DNA of 64,000 nt, taken from Pseudoalteromonas tunicata. Lineage in GTDB: Bacteria > Pseudomonadota > Gammaproteobacteria > Enterobacterales > Alteromonadaceae. The translations under genes and the position numbers were made by a program. The DNA lies in the NCBI RefSeq assembly GCF_002310815.1, contig NZ_CP011032.1, positions 1,032,001-1,096,000 on the forward strand, written 5' to 3'. The notes under the pieces were generated by a model. It searched no databases. It was not told the origin of the DNA and saw only the letters and a program-made list of their open reading frames with translations. This document shows, one piece after another, positions 45,957-55,435 of this stretch (positions are counted from its first letter, which is position 1; the number at the start of each line of letters is the position of its first letter).

Positions 45957-46445
45957 TTATTCATACAGCGTAATTGAGTCTAATAATTTATCGGTGAATT
46001 TATAGATGTCACTAATACTCTCAATCGAAAAACGCTCTTCTTTACGTTCTTCGTTTAAAAAGCCGATGTACTTTTGCTTTGCATTAAAGTGGAGTCTGCA
46101 AATTGGCTTTCTATTATTATCATCTAACAATATACCAAAATAACTTTGCGTATCTCTGGCGATTATTCTATCAATTTCAACTTTTTGGCAAAGTATGGCC
46201 TTCACAATATTAAAACCTGTGATTTCCTCTTCTGTCGTTACAATCTTCGGCTTTTCACTCTCGGTTTCATCTTCAAGCTGTTCATGCAGTCGATTTAAAG
46301 TTACTCCAGACGAATTTTCATCAATTGCAGACTTTAATCTTTGATTAATAGAGTCATTGATAAATTGGGTTAAAGCTTTTGTGGTGATGCTTGAAAAATA
46401 TGAGACACTCATCAATATTTCATTGAAATCAAATGGGTCCCCCAT
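45957..46445 (-). pseudogene. C-terminal fragment of an HsdR-N-type restriction endonuclease-like protein
   Basis: A frame of 162 codons that resembles the C-terminal half of a roughly 360-residue protein family whose N-terminal half is a type I restriction R-like (HSDR_N) nuclease domain. Typical pieces are ITTKALTQFINDSINQRLKSAI, TTEEEITGFNIVKAIL, RDTQSYFGILLDDNNRKPICRLHFN and EERFSIESISDIYKFTDKL. The nuclease half with its PD-(D/E)xK residues is absent. Upstream, about 16 further codons stay in frame (ending DRIFL) before a stop, and no start with RBS is evident. I therefore read it as a truncated remnant; a short functional protein cannot be ruled out. Confidence 0.55.
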
Positions 46446-46956
46446 TAGAAAGATCCGGTCAAGAAGTCGGCAGTGTTTTCTTGTTCCTTTTATTCACAAA
46501 TCAAGTGTTCTTATTTTTAAACTCAATTTAAATAAGACTACGCACATAGTAATGACGTCGATGAGTGTGAATATGCACCTTTAATTGATTAAATAACGTC
46601 ATATGAATTTAGCTGGTTTAAGTAAGCATCATTAATGTTCAATTTAGGTCCTTAGCTCTCGCCTCCGTCTTCGTTTAAGCAAAAAGAAAGGGCGCGGGTC
46701 TTGTTTTTTGCCTTTTATTTAAAAAAAACAGACGTGATAATCATCCCAAGCTACTAACAAACTCATCAATCTTTTAAGTCAATCATTCTCGGTATAGCGC
46801 AGCGCTTCTATGAACTCAGTGGTGAGAATGTCTTTAGAAAATAGCTATAATTTCAAAGCGAAAACTCTTCAGAGCGCTTGATGGTTTATCGACTTATTTA
46901 ATCCTGTTATTCTACGCACTTTCAGTATTTGTGTAGTATGAGCGGAGTAACGCAGT
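46446..46956. other. spacer with repeat fragments
   Basis: It contains AGACGTGATAATCAT near 46731 and a palindromic element TTCTCGGTATAGCGCAGCGC...GGTGAGAA near 46786-46828, both related to the repeat at 37920-38142. No intact gene is seen. Confidence 0.45.
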
Positions 46957-47205
46957 ATGATTAACGATAACGACATCATTGATACCCTTGAAGAACTTGA
47001 GTCTTTTTTATTATTGGTTGATAACGGTGGTTTGGGGCTGGCAAATGTGACTGGGGTGGCGCTTGCAACTAATAACAGCAATGGCCGACCGTTTGTTGCG
47101 GTGCTTGATGAACAACATAAATTATTGTTAGGTCGCTGGGTAACCCAAGAAGTATTTGATAACGGTAAAGATTTAGTGCGCAGCGGTGCTAAAAAAATAC
47201 ATTAA
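46957..47205 (+). CDS. small hypothetical protein
   Basis: An 82-residue acidic N-terminal protein (MINDNDIIDTLEELESFLLLV) followed by GGLGLANVTGVALAT and VAVLDEQHKLLLGRWVTQEVFD, which reads like a beta-strand pair and helix. GGAG lies 11 nt before ATG 46957. No family is recognised. Its composition is that of a real cytoplasmic protein. Confidence 0.5.
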   Translation: MINDNDIIDTLEELESFLLLVDNGGLGLANVTGVALATNNSNGRPFVAVLDEQHKLLLGRWVTQEVFDNGKDLVRSGAKKIH

Positions 47206-47453
47206 GAATGTTATTTTAAAGGTACAAGTTGTGGGTTCAAGGATGAACAACAGCTTTTAAAGACAATAAATCAACTCAACCATTCCATGTTCTGTTCTGC
47301 ATAGCTTTTTTTATTCTGCTCATCTGTAGCGCTGTTAATCTATTCACCGTTCTCATTTACACATTGATAGCTAAAATTTTATCGCAAAGAGTGACCTTTA
47401 ATGGCTTGGCAGGTGTATAACTGGGTTAATTATTCTAACGTCAGGAAACTAAA

Positions 47454-48272
47454 ATGAAAAATACAAAGCTACTCCTTCCTTTTGCGATGCTGGTGAGCGC
47501 ATCATTGCCGTTAACGGTTTTAGCTGATGGCCACGGTAATCATCATGTTAATAATGCGCACCGAAGCGAAGCTAATCAGCAACGCGATGCGTTTCGTAAG
47601 CCTTATCAAACGCTTGAGTTTTTTGGAGTGAAACCTGATAGCAAAGTAGTTGAAATTCTACCTGGAGGTGGTTGGTACACCGAAATTTTAGCGCCAATGT
47701 TAAAAGAGCAGGGCACTTTGGTGGCGGCGCATTATCCAGCCAATGTTGAGTCAGAATATCGTAAACGTTCGCGTACCAATTTTGAGAAAAAACTTACGGA
47801 TAATAAAAATGTGTACGGCAAAGTGGTCGTTGCGGACTTTGATACTAAAGCAGCTATTGATAAAGCGACGATGGATGCCGATGTGGTATTAACTTTCCGT
47901 GGCTTACACGGTTTACAAAATGGCAATGAGCTAGCTGCGGCATTTAGCCAGTTTAATCAAATGCTAAAAGTAGGCGGCAAATTAGGTGTGGTACAACACC
48001 AAGCACCTGAAGGATTTGACCCGATTGAGACTGCCAAAAAAGGTTATTTACCAAAGTCTTATGTGGTTGCTGTTGCAGTGGCCGCAGGCTTTGAATTAGA
48101 AGCCGAAGCGTATTTTCATAACAATCACCAAGACCGCATCATAGTAGATGGCGTGGAAGGCGGTGTATGGTCGTTACCTCCTTCGCTTAATGTGAAAGAA
48201 GATGCGGATAAAGAAAAATTCAAGAAAGTGGGAGAATCTAACCGCATGACTTTATTGTTTAGCAAACGTTAA
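47454..48272 (+). CDS. exported class I methyltransferase-like protein
   Basis: A 272-residue protein with a signal peptide (MKNTKLLLPFAMLVSASLPLTVLA, cut near residue 24) in front of a Rossmann methyltransferase-like domain. The SAM loop position reads VVEILPGGGWYTEILAP, followed by the acidic strand end VVADFDTK and VVLTFRGLHGL. The mature N-terminus has a histidine cluster HGNHHVNNAH. Similar signal-bearing methyltransferase-like proteins are known from other proteobacteria. SAM is a cytoplasmic cofactor, so its activity outside the cytoplasm is uncertain. RBS AGGA; single gene. Confidence 0.8.
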   Translation: MKNTKLLLPFAMLVSASLPLTVLADGHGNHHVNNAHRSEANQQRDAFRKPYQTLEFFGVKPDSKVVEILPGGGWYTEILAPMLKEQGTLVAAHYPANVESEYRKRSRTNFEKKLTDNKNVYGKVVVADFDTKAAIDKATMDADVVLTFRGLHGLQNGNELAAAFSQFNQMLKVGGKLGVVQHQAPEGFDPIETAKKGYLPKSYVVAVAVAAGFELEAEAYFHNNHQDRIIVDGVEGGVWSLPPSLNVKEDADKEKFKKVGESNRMTLLFSKR

Positions 48273-48323
48273 TTCGCGTTTAGGCGGTGAGTATCACGTA
48301 CCGATTTTTCGTGATGCTCACCC

Positions 48324-48938
48324 TTACACCAACTGGTTTTGAATCGCTTTGATGACCGCTTGTGTTCTATCGTGTACGGCTAATTTGGCGATTATTTGCG
48401 AGACATGATTACGAATGGTGCCTTCTGAGTTGTCTAGGTAAAGCGCGATGGCTTTATTAGCCATACCCAACGACATGCAACGCAATACACTGAGTTCTTT
48501 TGCTGTTAAATGGTAGCTTGGGGGGCTTTGTTGATTGAGCAAATAGTGAGTGAGTGCATCTTGCAGTACGAGCTGACCGCTGATGACTGTATTGATTGCG
48601 CTAATGAACTCTTCTAACTCGATGTTTTTGAGTACATAACCTTTAGCGCCCAAGTTAATGGCTTTGACCAATACATCGCAATCTTCAAAGGTGGTAATGA
48701 TTAAGACTGGGGTCTTGTCCCCGCGCTGCTGCATTGCTTCAAGCACACCTAAACCATCTAAGTTCGGCATGCGCATATCAAGTAGCACAATATCAAAATC
48801 GGCTTCACTCAGCTTTTGCAAAGCATCAATACCATCACTTGCTTGGCTACTGACATTGATGCTTTGCTCAAGGTTTAGTAAGTTAGCAAGTCCCAACCTT
48901 AACAAGGTTTGATCTTCAACGAGTAGACAATTAATCAT
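48324..48938 (-). CDS. LuxR/NarL-type response regulator
   Basis: A 204-residue response regulator. The receiver domain has the acidic pocket VEDQ near the N-terminus, the phosphoacceptor Asp54 in IVLLDMRMPNLDG and the conserved Lys in KGYVLKN. A LuxR-type helix-turn-helix ends the protein (LTAKELSVLRCMSLGMANKA...SEGTIRNHVSQIIAKL). I use ATG 48938, where GAGG lies about 7 nt upstream; the longer frame to 48980 lies inside the kinase gene. Its start overlaps the kinase stop as ATGA, so the pair is translationally coupled. Confidence 0.92.
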   Translation of the reverse strand: MINCLLVEDQTLLRLGLANLLNLEQSINVSSQASDGIDALQKLSEADFDIVLLDMRMPNLDGLGVLEAMQQRGDKTPVLIITTFEDCDVLVKAINLGAKGYVLKNIELEEFISAINTVISGQLVLQDALTHYLLNQQSPPSYHLTAKELSVLRCMSLGMANKAIALYLDNSEGTIRNHVSQIIAKLAVHDRTQAVIKAIQNQLV

Positions 48939-50077
48939 TGGAGTACCTCTGTAGTTGCATGCGAATGATTGGACAGACATAAAGGCAGCTTGATGGTATT
49001 GATTAAGACCTGATTTTTGATGGCTTGAGTGAAATGGCCATTAAATTGTGCGACGCGTTCAGCGAGGCCGGTTAAGCCATTCCCCGGTTTTGGGAGTATG
49101 GTTTCTGGTTGATTATGAAAAACCTCTGCGCTTAGCATCGTGTATTGTTCATCTAGCGTCACGTTAAATGTAATGTCTGTTGCTTGTGTATGTTTAAGCG
49201 TATTACTGAGCATTTCTTGGCAAAAGCGAATGACACACAACGTGATATCTTGCGATAGGTATGCGGTGTCTTTATCGATGTTGATGTGCGCTGTTAGGTT
49301 GGGTGTCAGTGCACAAATTGATTCAAGCACATCTTTTAGCAATGCTTTATCGTCTCGCTGTGAACTCACAATGTCTCTGATCTCTTCGAGCACATCTTGG
49401 CTCATTTGATGGCAGTTTATCATCATGGTTTGAAGGTTTGCTGGGGCGGTGCGTTTTGCAAAATCCAAATTAACACTTAACGCTGTAAGCTTGTGGCCTA
49501 ATGAGTCGTGTAACTCGCGTGAAATTGCCAGTCGTTCTTGTTTGGCGCTCATTGCACTCATCATTTGCTGAGTGGCTTGCAGCTCTTTGTAATTCTGACG
49601 AGATTGATAATGCATATTAAGGCTTTCGACTATTTTACGACTGATAAACCAATTTGTTACACAAAAAAAGAACCAGACGACAAACATCAGCCAAGGGATA
49701 TCGCCCTGCCAAGTATCATAATGACATGCTCCGTAAACGAGCATTGCGCCCAAAATGGCGATTACAAAACGCGAGAGCGCGAAGTGAGGGCTAAACACAG
49801 CGGTAAACATCACTAAGTGAATAAACACCAATGAAGTGGATGTGAACGGGATCAGACATAAAATGAGTAAAAAATAGCAGCCAGCCATGGCCAATACATG
49901 CTTATTTGGGTGTTTAATCACATAAAGAAGTAACGGCAAAATGCCGATATTGATACCCAATAATATCGTCAAGTTCAAAAAAGAATCAGCGTAGTAAGCA
50001 CACGATACTGTGGCCGCAAGCCATGAAGTTAGAGTTGAAAAGCGCCAGTCAGCATTATGCCTGATGGGAATATTCAT
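48935..50077 (-). CDS. DesK-type sensor histidine kinase
   Basis: A 380-residue kinase of the HisKA_3 class that partners with LuxR-type regulators. Five or so membrane helices occupy about 15-155. A coiled segment leads to His190 in RELHDSLGHKLTAL, and an HATPase domain ends the protein (N-box-like QEMLSNTLKHTQ, G box PGNGLTGLAERV). ATG 50077 has GGA 7 nt upstream; the frame is open to 50140. The signal may concern the membrane, as for DesK, but this is only analogy. A divergent small gene at 50270 is a candidate target. Confidence 0.9.
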   Translation of the reverse strand: MNIPIRHNADWRFSTLTSWLAATVSCAYYADSFLNLTILLGINIGILPLLLYVIKHPNKHVLAMAGCYFLLILCLIPFTSTSLVFIHLVMFTAVFSPHFALSRFVIAILGAMLVYGACHYDTWQGDIPWLMFVVWFFFCVTNWFISRKIVESLNMHYQSRQNYKELQATQQMMSAMSAKQERLAISRELHDSLGHKLTALSVNLDFAKRTAPANLQTMMINCHQMSQDVLEEIRDIVSSQRDDKALLKDVLESICALTPNLTAHINIDKDTAYLSQDITLCVIRFCQEMLSNTLKHTQATDITFNVTLDEQYTMLSAEVFHNQPETILPKPGNGLTGLAERVAQFNGHFTQAIKNQVLINTIKLPLCLSNHSHATTEVLQ

Positions 50078-50269
50078 AAAGTTCCACTTTTTTTGATGAT
50101 TATACAAATTTTTAAAGAGTAAAACAGTGACAGATGTCATAGCTGGCTCATGAGTTTTGACACTTGTGGGTCATGCACTGTGTTGGTTATGATCAATTCA
50201 GATTCGCTCAAACGTTACTTATGATGCGCGCTGAGCGTTTTATCTCAACAAATAGCATGGAGAAATGTG

Positions 50270-50593
50270 ATGGTGCAAAATACGAAACTTAATTCAACGT
50301 TTGCCACTGCACAGCAGGGTGTGGCGAAGGCCGATGGTACGTTATGGGTGAGCGCAAACGAGATTGGCTTTACGCCTTTTAATACGGCATTTGGCCTAGG
50401 CCCCTATAAACTGGCTTGCAACGACATTGCAGATATTACACTCGCCACAGGCAAAGCTGCGGGGCTATTGGCAATAACAGCTAGCGCTATGCGCATCATT
50501 TTGACTGATGGATGTGCGTTTGAATTTATCGTGGCTGAGCCATCGTGGTGGGTTGAATATTTAACTCAGCACTGTGCGGCTCAAAAAGCGTAA
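50270..50593 (+). CDS. small hypothetical protein, PH/GRAM-like pattern
   Basis: A 107-residue protein, start ATG 50270 with GGAG 8 nt before it; a GTG precedes it in frame. It is beta-rich (GTLWVSANEIGFTPF, DIADITLATGKAAGLLAIT, MRIILTDGCAFEFIV) and ends in a helix WWVEYLTQHC. This order of strands and a final helix recalls PH/GRAM-type domains, but I cannot assign a family. It is divergent from the two-component genes, which may control it. Confidence 0.6.
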   Translation: MVQNTKLNSTFATAQQGVAKADGTLWVSANEIGFTPFNTAFGLGPYKLACNDIADITLATGKAAGLLAITASAMRIILTDGCAFEFIVAEPSWWVEYLTQHCAAQKA

Positions 50594-50620
50594 CGTTTGC
50601 AAATATTAACGATTGAGACG

Positions 50621-51514
50621 TTACTGATGGCTGCGTTTTATTTCGTTAATAATCGCCTTTGCTAAAGGCGAAGCAGTGTCGGTTTTGGTGGTGATCAGCA
50701 TCACCGGAATTTGATAAGAATATTGCGCAGGCTTAATGGCGCTAAACAGCCCTTTGTCGGCCCAATGCGCGGCGTAGTGTTCGGGCAAATAACCAATAAA
50801 TTTTCCTGATAAAATCAAATGGGCAATGCCTTCGTCATGATAGGCAATAGCGCTGTTTTGGTAGTTTAAGCCATCGTTACGTAGTTCTTTATCGCGCATG
50901 TAGTTACTGGTGATCACTTCGGCATTTGATAACAGCTTAGTGACTGCTTCTGGGGCACAATCAAATAAAGGATGGCCGACACCGCAATAAAGGTAGTTGG
51001 TTTCGTTGTAAAGTGGGGTGTAATTAAGCCCGCGCAAATGATGGCGGCTCACACCAATGCCCACTAACGAGCGGCCATTCACCACCGACGTTTCGACTTC
51101 GCGTGCTTCACAGACATTTAAATCAAACTGAATATTTTTACTTTTATTTTTGAGAGCGGCAATGGCATGGGCGACGCCTGAGCGGGGGTCGCTCACTAAG
51201 GTGTCGATTATGGCGATGGTCACTCGGCCCGAAAGCTCGTTTTTAGAGCTCGCGACTGTGCTGGTAAAGGCTTCACATTGTTGCAACAGTTCAAGCGATG
51301 CTTGGTAAGTAATGCGCCCCGATTCGGTCAGTTCAAAGCCACTGCGACCACGTTTGCACAGTTTAATGCCCAAGCGAACTTCGAGGTCTGATAAATGCGA
51401 ACTAATGGTTGAGCGGCCAATATTTAAGCGCGATTCAGCCGCCGATAAACCGCCACTTTCAACAATGGCGACAAAAATGCGCAATAAGCGTAAATCAACA
51501 TCATGAACTTGCAT
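50621..51514 (-). CDS. LysR family transcriptional regulator
   Basis: A 297-residue LysR-type protein with the helix-turn-helix at about 20-42 (LSAAESRLNIGRSTISSHL) and LEVRLGIKLCKRGRSGFELT. The effector domain follows. It is divergent from hutH with about 150 bp between starts, so it is a candidate activator of histidine degradation. Most gammaproteobacterial hut genes are instead repressed by HutC, which is not seen here. Confidence 0.88.
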   Translation of the reverse strand: MQVHDVDLRLLRIFVAIVESGGLSAAESRLNIGRSTISSHLSDLEVRLGIKLCKRGRSGFELTESGRITYQASLELLQQCEAFTSTVASSKNELSGRVTIAIIDTLVSDPRSGVAHAIAALKNKSKNIQFDLNVCEAREVETSVVNGRSLVGIGVSRHHLRGLNYTPLYNETNYLYCGVGHPLFDCAPEAVTKLLSNAEVITSNYMRDKELRNDGLNYQNSAIAYHDEGIAHLILSGKFIGYLPEHYAAHWADKGLFSAIKPAQYSYQIPVMLITTKTDTASPLAKAIINEIKRSHQ

Positions 51515-51664
51515 GGTCGTTTAACCTCTTTTTAGTTCGATAAAATCGGAATGAACACCGATTATTATGCATTTATAAAACAACAGCGGCAAGCTAGCAT
51601 AACAGTATTCAATGCACACAGTGTTTAAGTCGTGCTTACAAGAACAATGAGTTAGGAGAGAGAA

Positions 51665-53158
51665 ATGACGTTTAGATATGGTATTGACCAGCTTAATCTG
51701 GATATCGTATGTGGGATTGCCGAGGGCACAATTAAAGCTGAGCTTTGCCAAGAAGCGATTGATAAAATCAATAACAGCCGTAAAAATGTCGATATTATGG
51801 CCAGCTCAGACAAAGCGGTGTACGGCATTAATACTGGTTTTGGCCCACTGTGCGATACCCAAATCTCTCCAGCACAAACCCATTTATTGCAAAAAAACTT
51901 GTTGATTACCCATGCGGTTGGCGTAGGTGAGTTGATTGATAAATCGATTTCTAAGCTGATGTTAATCACCAAAGTGCATGCGTTAAGCCAAGGTTTTTCG
52001 GGTATTCGCCTTGATGTGGTTGAGCGTATTTTAAAGTTTATTGAACTTGATTTGATCCCAACTGTACCAGAGCAAGGCTCTGTAGGTGCATCGGGCGATT
52101 TAGCGCCATTGTCGCATTTATTTTTACCTTTGATTGGTGAAGGCGAATTTTGGCAAGGTAAAGAAGTTATTTCAGCGGCAGAGGCACTGCGTGAGCACAA
52201 GCTTGAACCGCTTGAATTGCATGCCAAAGAAGGCTTAGCACTGATTAACGGCACACAATTTATTTTATCTCATGCTATTACTGCCCTTAAAAAAATGCGC
52301 TACTTGCTCGATTTAGCCGATGTAGCAGGGGCAATGAGTATAGAAGGTATGCAAGGCAGTCAATCGCCATTTAGAGCTGAGCTACATCAAATTCGTGCTT
52401 TTGCGGGTAATATTGAAGTGGCCACGCGTATGAGACGCTTTTTCAGCGGTTCACAAAACATGAATTCCCACAGCAATTGTAGCCGTGTGCAAGACCCCTA
52501 TTCATTGCGTTGTATTCCGCAGGTGCATGGCGCATCACGTAATGCGTTTAATCATTTAAAAGAAATGGCTGAGATTGAAATGAACTCAGTGACCGATAAC
52601 CCAATTATTATCAGCAGTGAAGAAGCTATTTCGGGTGGTAATTTCCACGGCCAACCACTGGCTATGGTGCTTGATTATACCTCGATTGCAGCAGCTGAAT
52701 TGGGCAATATTTCAGACCGCCGTTGTTACTTATTATTAGAAGGGTTACATGGTTTACCGCGCTTATTAACGGCATCAGGCGGCTTAAACTCTGGCATGAT
52801 GATCCCACAGTACACCACCGCTGCATTAGTAACAGAAAACAAATCCTTGTGTTTCCCGCCATCAGCCGACAGTGTGCCCACTTCTATGGGGCAAGAAGAT
52901 CATGTCTCGATGGGCAGTATCTCGGGGCGTAAACTCAATCAAATTTTGGGTAATTTAGATAAAATTTTAGCCATTGAGCTAATGTATGCGGCGCAAGCCA
53001 TTGACTTTAGACGCCCAAATACCTGTTCAGACATTATTGAACAAAACTTTGCATTAATCCGCGCTAAAGTTGCCAAACTTGAAGAAGATCGCCTACTCAA
53101 ACCTGATATTGATGCAATGATCTCGTTAGTAAAAACACAAGCACTGATAGTGAATTAA
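51665..53158 (+). CDS. hutH: histidine ammonia-lyase HutH
   Basis: HutH converts histidine to urocanate and ammonia. The 497-residue protein holds the MIO cofactor triplet Ala142-Ser143-Gly144 in GSVGASGDLAPLSH, exactly at the usual place. Other family stretches are YGINTGFGPL (with the conserved Tyr), NGTQFILSH and NFHGQPLAM. The RBS GGAGAG precedes ATG 51665. hutU follows 7 bp later and the two form the core of the pathway. hutI and hutG are not in the window. Confidence 0.93.
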   Translation: MTFRYGIDQLNLDIVCGIAEGTIKAELCQEAIDKINNSRKNVDIMASSDKAVYGINTGFGPLCDTQISPAQTHLLQKNLLITHAVGVGELIDKSISKLMLITKVHALSQGFSGIRLDVVERILKFIELDLIPTVPEQGSVGASGDLAPLSHLFLPLIGEGEFWQGKEVISAAEALREHKLEPLELHAKEGLALINGTQFILSHAITALKKMRYLLDLADVAGAMSIEGMQGSQSPFRAELHQIRAFAGNIEVATRMRRFFSGSQNMNSHSNCSRVQDPYSLRCIPQVHGASRNAFNHLKEMAEIEMNSVTDNPIIISSEEAISGGNFHGQPLAMVLDYTSIAAAELGNISDRRCYLLLEGLHGLPRLLTASGGLNSGMMIPQYTTAALVTENKSLCFPPSADSVPTSMGQEDHVSMGSISGRKLNQILGNLDKILAIELMYAAQAIDFRRPNTCSDIIEQNFALIRAKVAKLEEDRLLKPDIDAMISLVKTQALIVN

Positions 53159-53165
53159 GGGGCCA

Positions 53166-55184
53166 ATGACAATGAATGTAAGCATGAGTTTTCAAGAGCA
53201 GATTAAGCAAGGGATCCCAACCGTATTGCCAGCGGCAAAGCCGTACCCTGCGGATGCCAATCGTGCGCCAAAACGTAAAGATATTTTGTCGGCCGACGAA
53301 AAACAGTTGGCACTGCGTAATGCGCTGCGTTATTTCCCACAAGAGTGGCACCAAGAGTTAGCTGCAGAATTTGCTGAAGAATTAAAGAGTTTTGGCCGTA
53401 TTTACATGTATCGCTTTAAACCAAACTACGCACTCAGTGCGCGTTCGCTTAGTGATTACCCTGCTAAATGCGCTCAAGCTGCAGCCATTATGCTGATGAT
53501 TGATAACAATTTAGACCCTGCTGTGGCGCAGCACCCCGAAGAGCTTATTACTTATGGTGGTAATGGTGCGGTATTTCAAAATTGGGCGCAGTATTTATTA
53601 GCGATGAAATACTTAAGCGAAATGGAAGAAGACCAAACACTGCACATGTATTCAGGCCACCCAATGGGATTATTTCCATCATCGGTAGATGCACCGCGTG
53701 TGGTCGTGACTAACGGCATGATGATCCCTAATTATTCAAAACCCGATGATTGGGAAAAGTTTAATGCACTGGGCGTCACACAATACGGGCAAATGACGGC
53801 AGGGTCGTTTATGTACATTGGTCCACAAGGGATTGTACATGGCACCACTATTACGGTGATGAACGCATTTCGTAAAGTGCTTAATAAAGGCGAAAGTCCA
53901 AAGGGTAAGATTTTTTTAACCGCAGGTCTTGGTGGCATGAGTGGCGCACAGCCTAAAGCCGGTAACATTGCCAACTGTATTACGGTATGTGCTGAGGTCA
54001 ACCCAAAAGCGGCAACCAAACGTCATCAACAAGGGTGGGTTGATGAGCTGATTGATAACATGGATGCCTTAGTTGCGCGAGTAAAACAGGCGCAAGCAAA
54101 TGAAGAAGTGGTGTCGATTGCGTTTATTGGCAACATAGTTGATGTGTGGGAAACCTTTGATGAGCAAGATATTTTTATTCATTTAGGGTCTGATCAAACC
54201 TCACTGCATAACCCATGGTCGGGCGGTTATTATCCGGTTGATATTAGCTACGAAGAATCAAACTGTTTAATTCGTGAAGAGCCTGAGCTGTTTAAGCAAA
54301 AAGTGCAAGCGACCTTAAAGCGTCACGCCAGTGCGGTAAATAAACACACTGCCAAAGGCACTTATTTCTTTGATTATGGGAATGCTTTTTTACTCGAAGC
54401 CTCACGTGCGGGTGGCGATGTGATGGCCCAAAACGGGATTGATTTTAAATACCCATCGTACGTGCAAGATATTTTAGGTCCAATGTGTTTTGACTATGGT
54501 TTTGGCCCGTTTCGTTGGGTGTGTGCCTCAGGTAAGCCAGAAGATTTAGATAAAACCGATGCTATTGCGGCGCACGTGCTGACTAAAATCATGGCCGAAT
54601 CACCAGAAGAAATTCAGCAACAAATGCAAGACAACATCACTTGGATTAAAGACGCAAAACAAAACAAGTTAGTGGTCGGCTCACAAGCACGTATTTTATA
54701 TGCCGATGCAGAGGGGCGCATGGAAATAGCTAAAGCCTTTAACGATGCAATTAACCGCGGCGAAATTGGCCCTGTGGTTCTTGGGCGCGATCATCATGAT
54801 GTGAGCGGCACCGATTCACCATTTCGCGAAACGTCAAACATTTATGATGGCAGCCGTTTTACCGCAGATATGGCGATTCATAATGTGATTGGTGACAGCT
54901 TTCGTGGTGCAACCTGGGTGTCAATCCACAATGGTGGCGGGGTCGGTTGGGGTGAAGTAATTAACGGTGGTTTTGGTATGTTGCTAGATGGCACTGCCGA
55001 TGCCGAGCGTAAACTCAAATCAATGTTATTGTTTGACGTGAACAACGGTATAGCTCGTCGTAGCTGGGCGCGAAATGCTGAAGCTAACTTTGCCATTAAA
55101 CGCGAAATGGCACGTACACCTAAACTTAAAGTTACGCTGGCTAACTTAGTTGATGACGCGGTGTTTAACAATTTATCACTGTAA
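53166..55184 (+). CDS. hutU: urocanate hydratase HutU, long form
   Basis: HutU hydrates urocanate to imidazolonepropionate using tightly bound NAD. This protein has 672 residues, while the common bacterial enzyme has about 555. It resembles the roughly 676-residue animal form: an extra N-terminal part (SADEKQLALRNALRYFP, YMYRFKP), then YGGNGAVFQNWAQYLLAM, MYSGHPMGLFPSS, VTNGMMIPNYS and GGMSGAQPKAG. Late motifs include VLGRDHHDVSGTDSPFRETS and NGGGVGWGEVINGG. The start may be ATG 53166 or 53172, both behind AAGGGG. A terminator follows. Confidence 0.93.
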   Translation: MTMNVSMSFQEQIKQGIPTVLPAAKPYPADANRAPKRKDILSADEKQLALRNALRYFPQEWHQELAAEFAEELKSFGRIYMYRFKPNYALSARSLSDYPAKCAQAAAIMLMIDNNLDPAVAQHPEELITYGGNGAVFQNWAQYLLAMKYLSEMEEDQTLHMYSGHPMGLFPSSVDAPRVVVTNGMMIPNYSKPDDWEKFNALGVTQYGQMTAGSFMYIGPQGIVHGTTITVMNAFRKVLNKGESPKGKIFLTAGLGGMSGAQPKAGNIANCITVCAEVNPKAATKRHQQGWVDELIDNMDALVARVKQAQANEEVVSIAFIGNIVDVWETFDEQDIFIHLGSDQTSLHNPWSGGYYPVDISYEESNCLIREEPELFKQKVQATLKRHASAVNKHTAKGTYFFDYGNAFLLEASRAGGDVMAQNGIDFKYPSYVQDILGPMCFDYGFGPFRWVCASGKPEDLDKTDAIAAHVLTKIMAESPEEIQQQMQDNITWIKDAKQNKLVVGSQARILYADAEGRMEIAKAFNDAINRGEIGPVVLGRDHHDVSGTDSPFRETSNIYDGSRFTADMAIHNVIGDSFRGATWVSIHNGGGVGWGEVINGGFGMLLDGTADAERKLKSMLLFDVNNGIARRSWARNAEANFAIKREMARTPKLKVTLANLVDDAVFNNLSL

Positions 55185-55213
55185 GGTTGTCAGTGGTTAA
55201 CGCGTGAGCGAAC

Positions 55214-55237
55214 AGCGAGGCATAGCCTCGCTTTTTT
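55214..55237 (+). terminator. rho-independent terminator after hutU
   Basis: The stem AGCGAGGC/GCCTCGCT (55214-55221 with 55225-55232) with a 3-nt loop is followed by T6. Confidence 0.9.
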
Positions 55238-55435
55238 ACGGCTTTTCTGTAGCTTGGTCTTTAGGCCAACATAGCTAGGCTCATTATTAAATACGCTTTG
55301 CGATTGTCCAGTTAAAACCTAACCAACAACAATAACCAGCCACTAACTATAGGCACAATAAAACCAAGGGAAATCAAATTTCCATCACTTAGCCAAATTT
55401 GTTACAATTAATAACTTGATTCAAGTGGAGGATGA

